Source of the DNA: an uncultured Agathobacter sp.
GTDB lineage: Bacteria > Bacillota > Clostridia > Lachnospirales > Lachnospiraceae
DNA: 53,737 nt
Reading direction: 5' to 3'
Assembly (NCBI GenBank): GCA_934359755.1
Contig: CAKRLV010000018.1
Location: forward strand, 1-53,737
The notes below the pieces were generated by a model. It searched no databases and was not told where the DNA came from. It was given only the letters and a program-made list of their open reading frames with translations. The position numbers and the translations under genes are program-made. This document shows, one piece after another, positions 41,146 to 50,331 of this stretch. How positions within the stretch are numbered: position 1 is the first letter of the stretch; the number at the start of each line of letters is the position of its first letter.

Positions 41146-41973
41146 TTGGAAAAAAACAGATATTTTATAAAGCAGATACATTATGATTTGGCTACAGGTT
41201 TTCGTCAGAATATACTGATTCTGGCAGTATATTTTGTTGGAACGATTATTTTTTCGCAGGTTCAGTTACATGAATTTATGGATATGAATCTTGGAATCAG
41301 CTGGGGAAGTAGTATAGGAGCCATGTTTAAGGGGATTAAGGAACTGTCGGAGATGGGGCAGGAGTTTAATTCGTTTAGGATACCGATAGAATGGCTGTGG
41401 TTTCATATATGTTATCTTATAGGAATAGCAGCATATCCCATGCATGATTATGATGAGAGAGGATACCAGTTTCTGATAAGGGCAGGGAGCAAAAAGATAT
41501 GGTGGATAAGCAAATGTGTGTGGGTGATTGTATACTGTGCAGCAAGCTATCTTGTATTTTGGCTCGGAATAGGAGTGTCAGATATCATAAGCATGAATTC
41601 ATTTTCTCTAAGAGATGATACATATTTTGGTACGGTGTACAATTATATGGCACACGGACAGCTGTATTATATTATTTTTGCAATGCCTGCACTTGTTATG
41701 GCTGCAACAGCAATGATGGAGCTTATGCTTGTGTTTATAAAGAATGAAATAGTAGCGGTCATAATTGTATTTTCATACATAGTAATGTCGGCATATATAA
41801 AAAATCCTCTGCTGATTGAAAACTATATTATGATAAGCAGATATGATTTTTTAAATATAGGCAGGGAATTAATTGTGGGAACTATTATATGTCTGGTGTT
41901 TACAGTTATGTCCGTTATTTTGGGATATTTAAATTTTAAAAGATTAGAATGGGGAAATCGAAAATGTACTTAG
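41146..41973 (+). CDS. ABC-2-type permease, module 1, second subunit
   Basis: The 275-residue membrane protein starts with TTG (AGGAG 12 bases before). It has six expected helices and the loop YDERGYQFLIRAGSKKIWWI that matches the equivalent loop of the first permease (DYKNGYYRQLLIRGLKRKYY), so the two are paralogous. Its end overlaps the ATPase start by 10 bases. Confidence 0.75.
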   Translation: MEKNRYFIKQIHYDLATGFRQNILILAVYFVGTIIFSQVQLHEFMDMNLGISWGSSIGAMFKGIKELSEMGQEFNSFRIPIEWLWFHICYLIGIAAYPMHDYDERGYQFLIRAGSKKIWWISKCVWVIVYCAASYLVFWLGIGVSDIISMNSFSLRDDTYFGTVYNYMAHGQLYYIIFAMPALVMAATAMMELMLVFIKNEIVAVIIVFSYIVMSAYIKNPLLIENYIMISRYDFLNIGRELIVGTIICLVFTVMSVILGYLNFKRLEWGNRKCT

Positions 41974-42590
41974 AATTAGAAAATGTGAGCAAGGTGATAG
42001 ATGGAAACAGGGTACTTAATGAAGTATCGTACAGCTTCGATAGTGGAAAGATATATGGAATATGTGGAAAGAACGGCTGTGGAAAAACCATGCTGATGAA
42101 AGCAGTATGCGGTCTGAATTCAATCCAATCAGGCAGTATAAGTGTGGGAGGAAAGAAGCTTGGTTCGGGAAATGAATTTCCTGAAAGTGTTGGGGCCCTG
42201 ATAGAAAATCCCGGATTTATAAACCAGTATTCAGGACTGAAGAATTTAAAGATTCTTGCAGACATTAAAGGGAATGCAGATGAGGAAAGAATCCGAGATT
42301 ATATGAAAAGAATGGGACTGAATCCTGATGATAAGAAGGCGTATAAGAAATATTCACTAGGAATGAAACAGAAGGTCGGAATCATATGTGCAATAATGGA
42401 GCATCCAAAAATGATAATACTTGATGAGCCAACAAATGCACTTGATGAGGACAGCGTGAAAGAACTGAATAAGATTATTATGGAGAGAAAAGAGGATGGA
42501 GCACTTATTTTAGTGGCCTCACATGACAGGCAGGAGTTGGAGATGGTGGCAGATGAGATAATAAATATGAGAGCAGGAGAAATAGTATAA
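41964..42590 (+). CDS. ABC transporter ATPase, module 1
   Basis: The 208-residue ATPase starts at ATG 41964 with GGGG upstream (an earlier ATG at 41949 is possible). Walker A GKNGCGKT (35-42), signature YSLGMKQK, Walker B MIILDEPTNALD and H-loop VASHD are visible. It is a short ABC-2/LanF-like ATPase. It powers the two permeases of module 1, for export of or protection against a peptide. Confidence 0.87.
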   Translation: MYLELENVSKVIDGNRVLNEVSYSFDSGKIYGICGKNGCGKTMLMKAVCGLNSIQSGSISVGGKKLGSGNEFPESVGALIENPGFINQYSGLKNLKILADIKGNADEERIRDYMKRMGLNPDDKKAYKKYSLGMKQKVGIICAIMEHPKMIILDEPTNALDEDSVKELNKIIMERKEDGALILVASHDRQELEMVADEIINMRAGEIV

Positions 42591-42595
42591 TATTG

Positions 42596-42652
42596 ATTAG
42601 TCAGTAATTGTGGTCTTTATACGTAAGGCTGGTTAGATTCAAATATTCTATA
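42596..42652 (-). pseudogene. Truncated copy of the DUF6120-like gene 3' end
   Basis: This stretch repeats the last codons and stop region of the minus-strand gene 36877-37254 (residues FESNQPY...TTITD) with only a few base changes, including one missing base that shifts the frame. It is on the same strand as the original and lies directly after the module 1 ATPase, as the original lies before module 1. It is what remains of a second PadR/HAAS unit. Confidence 0.85.
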
Positions 42653-42807
42653 TGGTATATTTTCCCTTGACTTTTTTAAAAAATTTAGAGTTGTCAGAGT
42701 ATGCAAGATTTATATTGTTAGGGATTGTAATGATATTTGTGATGCAAATGCCTGTTTTGATAAAAAGAGTAATTAATATTGTTTTAAATAGACCAGAAAG
42801 AACATAA
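42652..42807 (+). CDS. 51-codon membrane peptide frame, possibly a permease relic
   Basis: The frame encodes ELSEYARFILLGIVMIFVMQ followed by MPVLIKRVINIVLNRPERT. It looks like the last membrane helix and basic tail of a transporter, not a free gene, because no ribosome site precedes the ATG. It may be a leftover from recombination between the two modules. Confidence 0.35.
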   Translation: MVYFPLTFLKNLELSEYARFILLGIVMIFVMQMPVLIKRVINIVLNRPERT

Positions 42808-42989
42808 AAATGTCGTTTGGTGTAAGTAGTATTGATATAAAGACAGTCGAAATGTAAGTTATTTATATTATTAGTATTACAATTATTTACTGGCAAATCG
42901 ATTTTGGGTTTGCAGAGGATGTCTTTGTTATCAACTAGTAAAAGAGAGTTTAAATGTTAATGGATGTTTGTTATAAAAACGAGAATGTA

Positions 42990-43010
42990 AACAAGTTTTG
43001 ACCAAAGAAA
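42990..43010 (+). repeat. Leader repeat, copy 2
   Basis: Copy of the 38517 leader (20 of 21 bases) containing TTTTGACCAAAGAAA. It precedes a lipoprotein gene not similar to 38547, so the leader survived while the gene behind it changed. Confidence 0.85.
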
Positions 43011-43050
43011 AGAAAAATTGGATATTATTGTCCATAATGGAGAATTTCAT

Positions 43051-44154
43051 ATGAAAAAACAATTGTTTATTATTTCAGGAATACTTATTTTGTGTGCTGC
43101 CCCATGTGCAATGGGGTGCACCCAAAATGATAACATTAAAAATGAAAAGAGTGGTACTGAGAGGAGTACGAAGGAAAGTACTTTCTTATTGGACAAAGAG
43201 TATAAGACCAAAATCAATGATATTATTTTCGATATTGATCGGATTGAAGTGTCGGATGAAGTTGATTTTGACAACTTACATGAATGTAGCGTGACAAGGC
43301 AAAAGCCCGATCAGGGAAAAATAATTGATAAATTTTCTAAGAATAAGGAAGTAGTAAAGAAAGATAGTATGGATGCCACTTCGGTGGATGGAAGTACGGG
43401 GACATACGATTACAGAAGTTTTGCGGATGGTAGTGAAGTTTATGCCATGGATGGAGGTATGGGATGGAGTACAGCGTTTTCAGATAAAGTTTCGTACTCG
43501 TTTGATTCTGATGATTATTTAGATAAATATGCTAAGGAAGGAAGCTTTGATTTTGGGAGTATAGATAATTCATTAAATCAGCTTGTTGAGGAACTGGATA
43601 AATGCGGATATGAGCTGAGTAATTATGATTATGAATATTTTTTACTGGATTATAAAACTATGCAGAAAGAAGAAAAGCATGAAGAAAAGCTTGGAAAAGA
43701 ATTAGATATTCACAGCGATTGGTCTGTTGATGATAATTGCTATGCGATATATATAAGTCAAAAGGAGCAGGGAATCCCTGTGTATTATGGTAATAAATAT
43801 TTTATGGAAGATACGGATCCTAAAATGATGCCGGTAGGGGGAACGGTATCAAAAAACGGAGTTGAAAGTATTATAGTTAATAATCTGTATGAGATAAAAG
43901 AAGAAAACAAATTAATAAAGCCTGTTGATTTTGATACTTGCGCAGAAACTATTGCAAATAAGTATGGACAGACATTGTCAGATTCTAAATACGTTGTAAA
44001 CAGAGCAAAATTATATTTTGTTCCTATTTTAAATGAACAGGGTGGATATGATATAAAATTATCATGGTTATTTGAAATTATAAAGGATGATGACAGTTCT
44101 GCAAAAGAATATATTTTAATAGATGCAGAAACAGGTAAGGAGATAACTCTGTGA
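43051..44154 (+). CDS. Lipoprotein with PepSY-like C-terminus, module 2
   Basis: The 367-residue lipoprotein starts at ATG 43051 (TGGAG upstream) with lipobox AMGC (Cys23). A charged linker follows, then an acidic extracellular part. The C-terminal 100 residues (KYVVNRAKLYFVPILNEQGG, IKLSWLFEII, EYILIDAETGKEITL) resemble PepSY/YycH-type domains. It overlaps the first permease of module 2. Its place corresponds to 38547/39063 in module 1 but the sequence differs. Function unknown; possibly a sensor or chaperone for the exporter. Confidence 0.7.
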   Translation: MKKQLFIISGILILCAAPCAMGCTQNDNIKNEKSGTERSTKESTFLLDKEYKTKINDIIFDIDRIEVSDEVDFDNLHECSVTRQKPDQGKIIDKFSKNKEVVKKDSMDATSVDGSTGTYDYRSFADGSEVYAMDGGMGWSTAFSDKVSYSFDSDDYLDKYAKEGSFDFGSIDNSLNQLVEELDKCGYELSNYDYEYFLLDYKTMQKEEKHEEKLGKELDIHSDWSVDDNCYAIYISQKEQGIPVYYGNKYFMEDTDPKMMPVGGTVSKNGVESIIVNNLYEIKEENKLIKPVDFDTCAETIANKYGQTLSDSKYVVNRAKLYFVPILNEQGGYDIKLSWLFEIIKDDDSSAKEYILIDAETGKEITL

Positions 44155-44891
44155 GAAAATATTTGAAATCTGATTTAATAAGAGTTTTTTCTAATTATAA
44201 GATATATATTGCAATAATAATTGTTGCATTTATTCTGAATATGGGAATTGAAGACAGAAGAGCTGATATAAAATCAGTTCTTGGAGCTTTTCAGGTAATT
44301 GTCATATCAAAATATATGATAGTTGTATATACAGTTTGTGCAGCTGTATATGCTGGGGCTTTAGTTGATGAACTGGAAAATGGCTATATAAAATATCAGG
44401 TAATGAGAGGTTCTTTAGGGGAGTACATTATAGCCAAAATCACAGCAGTATTTATAGCATCTGTTGTTACAATATTAGCAGGAGCGGGATTATTTATTTT
44501 TGTTAATTCGATGCTTATGCCGCTTACAGATTTGGCATGTTTTGAAGAGACATATGTGCAGTATGCTTTTTTATATAATGGAAAATTTATATTATTAGGG
44601 TTTGCAATATGGGGGATAAAAGTCGGAGTTATGATTGGCATGTTGGCATTATCAGCAATGGTGACTTCGATGTTTACAACTAATAAAATGCTTGTATTTG
44701 CTATGCCGGCATTAATATATGAGTTGTTGCTGGAGTTATCAACGGAGCTAAATATATTTAATTTTGCCTGGTTTAACATAAATTGGCCTAATGATGATGT
44801 GGTAGAAAAAATAAGAGGAATCTTGTTTACTATCATATGTATTGTTCTGATGTCGAAGATTATAGTATACAAATTGAAACGGAGAATGTAA
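44151..44891 (+). CDS. ABC-2-type permease, module 2
   Basis: The 246-residue integral membrane protein starts at GTG 44151, overlapping the lipoprotein stop. Six expected helices; LVDELENGYIKYQVMRGSLG is the loop that corresponds to YKNGYYRQLLIRG in module 1. Two bases separate it from the second permease. Confidence 0.75.
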   Translation: MRKYLKSDLIRVFSNYKIYIAIIIVAFILNMGIEDRRADIKSVLGAFQVIVISKYMIVVYTVCAAVYAGALVDELENGYIKYQVMRGSLGEYIIAKITAVFIASVVTILAGAGLFIFVNSMLMPLTDLACFEETYVQYAFLYNGKFILLGFAIWGIKVGVMIGMLALSAMVTSMFTTNKMLVFAMPALIYELLLELSTELNIFNFAWFNINWPNDDVVEKIRGILFTIICIVLMSKIIVYKLKRRM

Positions 44892-44893
44892 AT

Positions 44894-45727
44894 ATGCAAT
44901 TAAAGGGAAAATTATTCAGCTCCAGGACGCTGATTTTGCTTATCATTCAATTCTTTATAATTCATACATATATGCAGGGGCTGGTTGAATGTTCTAAGGC
45001 TTATGACTATCCATGTGCACCATGGGTGCTTCCTTTTTATTTTTCATCATCATACGTAATATTGATAAATATGTTTATGATTATATATTATTTTTCGGAT
45101 GCGCCATTTATGCAGTATTATAATTTATACAGGATAATGAGATATGGAAGAATCAGATATGCTGTGGCTAATATAGTGGCAATAATAGCAGAAGCTGTAA
45201 TATATATGGTTTCGAGTTTTATTTTTTCGGTGATTTGTCTTGGCGGTCATATTGATTATACAAGTACATGGGGAAAATTACTGTATACAATTGGAGCTAC
45301 TAATGATACAAGAGATATACAAATATATATGGATGTGTCATATGACCTCATGAATAATCTTTCACCTATGATGGCAATGATTCAGGTCTTTGTAATAGGA
45401 ATCGGGGTATTTGCTTTTGTTGGATTACTTATGTATGTCATTAGTTTGTACTTTTCAAGAATGGCAGCGATAACGGTTGCAATTCTGATGACGGCAATGG
45501 CATACATAACTGTTGATGCAGTTCCGCTGTTTGGAAAAAAGCTTGGATATATTTCTCCTATCAGCTGGCTGTATATCACCCGGATTAATAATACATATTT
45601 AGGAGTGTATACATTGCCCGGTCTTAGGTATATTTTAGAGTTTTTGGGAATTGGAATAGTGGTATGTATTGTTTTTATTCTTATTAAAAGCAAAACAGTT
45701 AATTTTGAGTTTTATAAAGAGGATTAA
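44894..45727 (+). CDS. ABC-2-type permease, module 2, second subunit
   Basis: The 277-residue membrane protein starts at ATG 44894 (GGAG before it). The helices and loop YYNLYRIMRYGRIRYAVANI match the equivalent region of the module 1 permeases. One base separates it from the ATPase. Together with 44151 it makes the module 2 channel. Confidence 0.75.
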   Translation: MQLKGKLFSSRTLILLIIQFFIIHTYMQGLVECSKAYDYPCAPWVLPFYFSSSYVILINMFMIIYYFSDAPFMQYYNLYRIMRYGRIRYAVANIVAIIAEAVIYMVSSFIFSVICLGGHIDYTSTWGKLLYTIGATNDTRDIQIYMDVSYDLMNNLSPMMAMIQVFVIGIGVFAFVGLLMYVISLYFSRMAAITVAILMTAMAYITVDAVPLFGKKLGYISPISWLYITRINNTYLGVYTLPGLRYILEFLGIGIVVCIVFILIKSKTVNFEFYKED

Positions 45728-45728
45728 G

Positions 45729-46367
45729 ATGGAAAAGTGCACAATAGATATTGAAAATATTAGCAAAAAATTTGGCGATGATGAAGTATTAAAAGATATC
45801 TCCATACATTTTACAGGAGGAAAAATATATGGAATAGTCGGATATAATGGTTCAGGAAAAACAGTCCTGTTTAAGTGTATATGCGGCTTATATAATGTTG
45901 ACGATGGAAGAATTCTGATAAATGATAAGGTAATGGGAAAGGATATGACAATCCTGAAAAATGCCGGAGTTATAATAGAGGAACCAGGGTATATAAGAAA
46001 TCTTAGTGGATATAAGAATCTGGAATTATTGTACAGGATAAATAATAAATTGGATCGTGACAGGATAAGACATGCAATGGAAAAGGTCGGACTTGACCCA
46101 AAGTCTCGTAAAAAAGTCGGAAAATATTCATTGGGCATGAGACAGAGACTTGCAATTGCACAGGCTACGATGGAAGATCCGGAGATACTTATATTGGATG
46201 AACCTATGAATGGATTGGATAAACAGGGAATTAAGGAAATGCGTGAATTTTTTCTGGAACAAAAATCGCAAGGTAAGCTTATAATAATGGCTAGTCATAA
46301 TTCGGCGGATATAGAGGCTCTGTGTGATGAGGTTTATGAGATGGATGCTGGAAGATTAAGCTTGTAA
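45729..46367 (+). CDS. ABC transporter ATPase, module 2
   Basis: The 212-residue ATPase has Walker A GYNGSGKT (38-45), signature YSLGMRQR, Walker B ILILDEPMNGLD and H-loop MASHN. It shares many residues with the module 1 ATPase (KIYGI, VIIEEPGYI/ALIENPGFI, SGYKNLELL/SGLKNLKIL), supporting descent from one duplicated unit. The Walker B glutamate is present. Confidence 0.87.
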   Translation: MEKCTIDIENISKKFGDDEVLKDISIHFTGGKIYGIVGYNGSGKTVLFKCICGLYNVDDGRILINDKVMGKDMTILKNAGVIIEEPGYIRNLSGYKNLELLYRINNKLDRDRIRHAMEKVGLDPKSRKKVGKYSLGMRQRLAIAQATMEDPEILILDEPMNGLDKQGIKEMREFFLEQKSQGKLIIMASHNSADIEALCDEVYEMDAGRLSL

Positions 46368-46421
46368 AAGAAATCGCAGAGGAAGTGTGGGGATAAAGTG
46401 CGGTTAGTAATATAGGACTAA

Positions 46422-46823
46422 AAAGTTGAGATAGCGTCATTATCGGATGAAAGCCTAATACACGAAAAATATAAATTGTTGGATAAATTCTACAGACAAA
46501 TGAACAGGCTCATAAAAAAACAGAAATATAAAATGAGAGCGTTAGAAATTTCCAAATATGCAGTTGCATGTGCAGCGGTTGTAATGATTTTATTTATGGT
46601 GGCAAGACCGAATGCGGTTGCAGAGGCTGCACGCAGATTTATGGTATGGATGAAGGAAATGGTATCATTTCAATTTGAAGAAGATACAGATATAGTAGAT
46701 TTTCCGAAGTACGAATTAACATATGTGCCAAATGGATTTGAACTTGAGCATAATTTATATTTTGAAGAGGAGTGTATGAGGGATAATCAAATCTTTTTTC
46801 AGATTGTCCCATTAATAAAATGA
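46422..46823 (+). pseudogene. DUF4367-type anti-sigma-like protein, truncated
   Basis: The open frame has no ATG; it reads SLSDESLIHEKYKLLDKFYR (part before the TTG at 46476), then a basic stretch, one membrane helix (SKYAVACAAVVMILFMVARP) and ELTYVPNGFELEHNLYFEEE, where DUF4367 normally begins. It stops about 25 residues later, so most of the outer domain is missing, and the start lacks a ribosome site. Intact proteins of this type (about 200-300 residues) follow ECF sigma genes; no sigma gene is here. Confidence 0.55.
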
Positions 46824-46840
46824 AAAGCAGAGCTAAAATG

Positions 46841-46872
46841 AGGCATCTGCCCATATTCATGGGCAGGTGCCT
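46841..46872 (+). terminator. Terminator after the truncated gene
   Basis: AGGCATCTGCCCAT pairs with ATGGGCAGGTGCCT over 14 positions with one G-T pair. TTATTTGCGTTCTTTT follows. Confidence 0.75.
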
Positions 46873-46940
46873 TATTTGCGTTCTTTTATGAAATGATATG
46901 AGGGGGCGAGGATAACTTTTGACATTTTAATAGATAATTG

Positions 46941-46974
46941 TTGACAAGCAACTGTATCTACTGTATAGTAACAG
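46941..46974 (+). promoter_or_regulatory. GntR-ABC operon promoter with palindromic operator
   Basis: TTGACA (46941-46946), 17-base spacer, TATAGT (46964-46969). A 23-base imperfect palindrome (46952-46974; CTGT...ACAG ends, TACTGTATAGTA centre) covers the -10, so the YtrA-like repressor encoded next probably blocks its own promoter. Confidence 0.7.
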
Positions 46975-46992
46975 TAAAGCGGAGGTGATATT

Positions 46993-47376
46993 TTGAACAT
47001 ATTAATAAATCAACTCTCACAGACACCGATATATGAGCAGATGGAGACGCAGATAAAGCGGGACATATTATCGGGGGAACTAAAGGCTAATGAGATGCTT
47101 CCATCGATTAGAAGCATGGCGAAGGAGCTTGGAGTCGGAATCATCACAGTAAAAAGAGCCTATGATGATCTGTGCAGTGAAGGATTGCTGGTCAGTCTGC
47201 AGGGACGGGGAGTATTTGTAGCAGAAGTAGATCTGGCGCGTGAGAAGGAGATAAAAATGGAACAGCTTAGGGATAAAATATTAGAAATAAAGGATTTTTG
47301 TGAAGCCTCTTCAATTTCAGAGAAGGAACTTCTTACTTTGATTAATAAGATATTTGGAGGAAAATGTGATGAATAA
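46993..47376 (+). CDS. GntR-family regulator, YtrA subfamily
   Basis: The 127-residue regulator starts with TTG (GGAGGTG upstream). The winged helix IYEQMETQIKRDILSGEL, MLPSIRSMAKELGVGIITVK and LVSLQGRGVFVA is typical; the short C-terminus without an effector domain marks the YtrA subfamily, which controls adjacent ABC genes, often in response to cell-wall antibiotics. Its last codons overlap the ATPase start. Confidence 0.9.
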   Translation: MNILINQLSQTPIYEQMETQIKRDILSGELKANEMLPSIRSMAKELGVGIITVKRAYDDLCSEGLLVSLQGRGVFVAEVDLAREKEIKMEQLRDKILEIKDFCEASSISEKELLTLINKIFGGKCDE

Positions 47377-48211
47377 TGCAATAGAAATTAGAGGACTTGA
47401 AGTTGCACTGAATGGTTTTACGCTTAAGAACGTGAATATGGATATTCCCAAAGGTGTTGTTGTAGGACTGATTGGTAAAAATGGTGCAGGTAAGACTACC
47501 CTTATCAAGACAATTACAGATGTTTATCTTCCGAGCAAAGGAACGGTAACCTACGATGGACTGAACATGTATGACAATGCGGTTGAGATAAAGCAGAAGC
47601 TTGGAATTGTATATGACGAGATGTATTACCCAAGTGGGGTGAGGTCATACAAGATAGCGAAGATGATTGCACCACTTTATCCTGATTTTGACATGAATAA
47701 ATGGCATGAACACATGAAGAAATTCAGGCTGGATGAGAAAAAGAGACCGATTGAGTATTCAAAGGGAATGCAGATGAAATTCATGCTTGCAATGGTGCTT
47801 GCGAGAAATCCAAAGATACTTATTCTCGATGAGCCGACAGCAGGAATGGATCCAGCGGCAAGAGCTGAGTTCCTGGATTTGCTTCAGGAGTACATGATGG
47901 ATGAGACCAACACAATTATTTTTTCAACACATATCACAAGTGATCTGGACAAGATAGCGGATTATATAGCACTTGTATCGGACGGTGAGCTTGTTGTCAT
48001 GGAAGAAAAGGAAAAGCTTCTTATGGAGTATTCAATTGTTCAGGTGACAAAAAGTGCTATGACAGATGAGCTTAGAAGAAGACTTGTCGGAGTGAAGGAG
48101 AATGCATTTGGCTTTACCGGACTTGCGACAGATTTGTCGGGAATAAATGAGAGTGAGAATATCAGGTTTAAGAGACCTACAGTAGAGGATCTGATTGTGT
48201 ATGGAGAATAA
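47369..48211 (+). CDS. ABC transporter ATPase (YtrB-like)
   Basis: The 280-residue ATPase starts at ATG 47369 (GGAGG before it). Walker A GKNGAGKT (36-43), signature YSKGMQMK (an LSGGQ variant), Walker B ILILDEPTAGMDP, H-loop FSTHI, then an 80-residue C-terminal extension. It resembles YtrB-type ATPases of GntR-linked ABC systems. Coupled with the regulator and followed by two membrane genes. Confidence 0.87.
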   Translation: MNNAIEIRGLEVALNGFTLKNVNMDIPKGVVVGLIGKNGAGKTTLIKTITDVYLPSKGTVTYDGLNMYDNAVEIKQKLGIVYDEMYYPSGVRSYKIAKMIAPLYPDFDMNKWHEHMKKFRLDEKKRPIEYSKGMQMKFMLAMVLARNPKILILDEPTAGMDPAARAEFLDLLQEYMMDETNTIIFSTHITSDLDKIADYIALVSDGELVVMEEKEKLLMEYSIVQVTKSAMTDELRRRLVGVKENAFGFTGLATDLSGINESENIRFKRPTVEDLIVYGE

Positions 48212-48212
48212 T

Positions 48213-48785
48213 ATGAATAGAGTAGGAAAATGTTTTGCTTTTTGGAGCAAATGCAATAAAATGCAGTGGTTGGAAATTGTATTCGTAATACTTTTAATAC
48301 TTATGCCAGGAGGGATACAGTTTGATGCGATTGCACTTGTAGTAATAACAGTAATAGGCGAAGGCATATTTAGCGAACTTACATTTACGCTTTCATTTTC
48401 AAGAAAAAATATCTGGACAGTATATGCTTTACTGGAAACAGTTATATTGAGTCTGTACCTGATAATCAAATTTATAAGGTACTTCGGAAATCTAAATGCG
48501 ATGATGATAGAGCTGTTTTTTGTATTGATTGCCCATATGATTACTTCATATATACCCAAAAAAAGAAGTATGTTTTGGATAGGTGTGACTATTGCTTTGG
48601 TTGTAGTCAGTATTGCGGTTTTAAGATATGGATATCCACAGATTAACCGTTTGGTGCAGTATATTTTGTGCAACAGACAGATGGGAATTGGTCTGGTAAT
48701 TACAAATATTTGTATGATATTTGCGGACATTTTTGCATGGAAAATAGGATGTCGTTTGATGGTAAAGGGAGAACATTATGTTTAG
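48213..48785 (+). CDS. Membrane protein of the GntR-ABC operon
   Basis: The 190-residue integral membrane protein starts at ATG 48213 (GGAG before it, inside the ATPase stop region). About five or six helices; SELTFTLSFSRKNIWTVYAL is an ABC-2-like first-loop motif. The stop overlaps the start of the next gene. Probably one of two permease partners. Confidence 0.7.
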   Translation: MNRVGKCFAFWSKCNKMQWLEIVFVILLILMPGGIQFDAIALVVITVIGEGIFSELTFTLSFSRKNIWTVYALLETVILSLYLIIKFIRYFGNLNAMMIELFFVLIAHMITSYIPKKRSMFWIGVTIALVVVSIAVLRYGYPQINRLVQYILCNRQMGIGLVITNICMIFADIFAWKIGCRLMVKGEHYV

Positions 48786-50277
48786 AAAAATGTATGAATA
48801 TCAAAAATTAAATAGCTATATGAGTGGAAGCATGAAGAAAAATTCTATGCTTAGAATAATAATCATGATGTTAATCTTTATGATGGTCCCAATACTGAGC
48901 ATAGTGTTGGAAACCGAATTTTCATTTCCAACATATCTTTTTGTATTAGTTATGTGTCTGGGAGCCATGCAGATTAGAAATTCCAGAAATACACTCATAA
49001 GAAATCTTCCGTTTTCGGATAAATTTGTAGTTGCAGGCAGTATGTTTGTGGTATGGATTTACTATTATGTAATGGTTGGTGGGGTTCTGCTTTTGATATA
49101 TTTTTTAGGCAGTGCGCTTACAGCAGCGACCAGTGGTAATACAGTATCAGTAATTACATCAACAGCATCTACAATATTTGGAATGGGCGCATGGATACTG
49201 GGAAATGATTCAAGGACAACTCTTTTAGGAATAGCTTGCAGTGTCATTATTATGATATGCATATGGTTTTTATTTTGCATTGCAATGTACACAAGAAATA
49301 AGATAGCACGTGTCATTATGCTTGTTGGAATTTTTGGAATCTATGTGGCAGCAATATTAACAGTGCGATATGGCGCAAGGTGCAAGGGCTTTTATGGCAG
49401 CATCAGAATTTCTGATATTGCATTAGTATATCCACCTTTTATTGTGCTTGGCGTAGTTACGACGATTGCGATTGTTATTGGAATTGTATGTTGGAAGTAT
49501 GCTCTTAAAATGCTAAGATACGACGTAAAAGGACAGCAGACTTCATATGTAAACGAGACTAAGTCAATTAATGAATACAACAAGTTTGTCGAGCAGACAG
49601 TTGCAAACCAGGCGAACCTTAAGGGAAGAAGAGTTATAGTATTAATAATTATATTAATTGCAGTAGTTAATTTTGCCATATTAGCCAATAATACTGGAAT
49701 AGTTGGACAGTCTGATAGTGTAAAGGATGTTGATATTACAATGACTGGTGCTGATTCATATAATGAATGGAATGAAATCGGGACAAGCTATATTTTTCCT
49801 GCCAGCGTAGAAACAGAAAATGTAGTAGAGTACAAAGCCAGAAAGTATGGGGCTGAGGATGATGGCTGGGAAACTATAGTGAAATACAGATATCTGTGTC
49901 AGAAAATGACGGATGATGAATATCAGGCTGAGAGAGAAAGAGTCGCAGGAATTACAGTTAAAAGTAACAGCAAGTATGCATTAAAGAATGAAAATAAAGT
50001 CATTCATGATACAGAGCATTTCAAAACAGAGGCGTATATTGCAAAATATGAACCAACGAATTCAGAATACGAGTATGCTTTATTTGATGATGCAAAGAAA
50101 CAAGTGACATATATCTATTGTTATGGAGAGGATTATAGAAAGGTTTTTGAAGGTTATGATATTTTTGCAACAGGTCATGTCATTTCTATTGAGCAAGCTA
50201 ATACTGATAACATGGAATTTGCTATTGACAGTTTTTATGACACGGATTTAGGATGGTATGATACAATAGACGAATAA
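48778..50277 (+). CDS. Large ABC-2-like permease with outer domain
   Basis: The 499-residue protein has about seven membrane helices in residues 20-320 (MLRIIIMMLIFMMVPILSIV; FVVAGSMFVVWIYYYVMVGG; RNTLIRNLPFSDKF as the ABC-2 loop) and a C-terminal outer domain of about 180 residues (VKDVDITMTGADSYNEWNEI ... CYGEDYRKVFEGYDIF). YtrC/D-like permeases with an additional outer domain are known in clostridia. It completes the GntR-regulated module. Confidence 0.75.
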   Translation: MFRKMYEYQKLNSYMSGSMKKNSMLRIIIMMLIFMMVPILSIVLETEFSFPTYLFVLVMCLGAMQIRNSRNTLIRNLPFSDKFVVAGSMFVVWIYYYVMVGGVLLLIYFLGSALTAATSGNTVSVITSTASTIFGMGAWILGNDSRTTLLGIACSVIIMICIWFLFCIAMYTRNKIARVIMLVGIFGIYVAAILTVRYGARCKGFYGSIRISDIALVYPPFIVLGVVTTIAIVIGIVCWKYALKMLRYDVKGQQTSYVNETKSINEYNKFVEQTVANQANLKGRRVIVLIIILIAVVNFAILANNTGIVGQSDSVKDVDITMTGADSYNEWNEIGTSYIFPASVETENVVEYKARKYGAEDDGWETIVKYRYLCQKMTDDEYQAERERVAGITVKSNSKYALKNENKVIHDTEHFKTEAYIAKYEPTNSEYEYALFDDAKKQVTYIYCYGEDYRKVFEGYDIFATGHVISIEQANTDNMEFAIDSFYDTDLGWYDTIDE

Positions 50278-50331
50278 AAGTAATCATATAAATGAAACAA
50301 ATATTTGCAGTAAAATACGGAAATACAAATA

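Noticed and set aside
43018..43050. Upstream start extending the module 2 lipoprotein
   Set aside because: It would put 11 polar residues before the signal peptide; ATG 43051 has a ribosome site and gives a normal lipoprotein signal.
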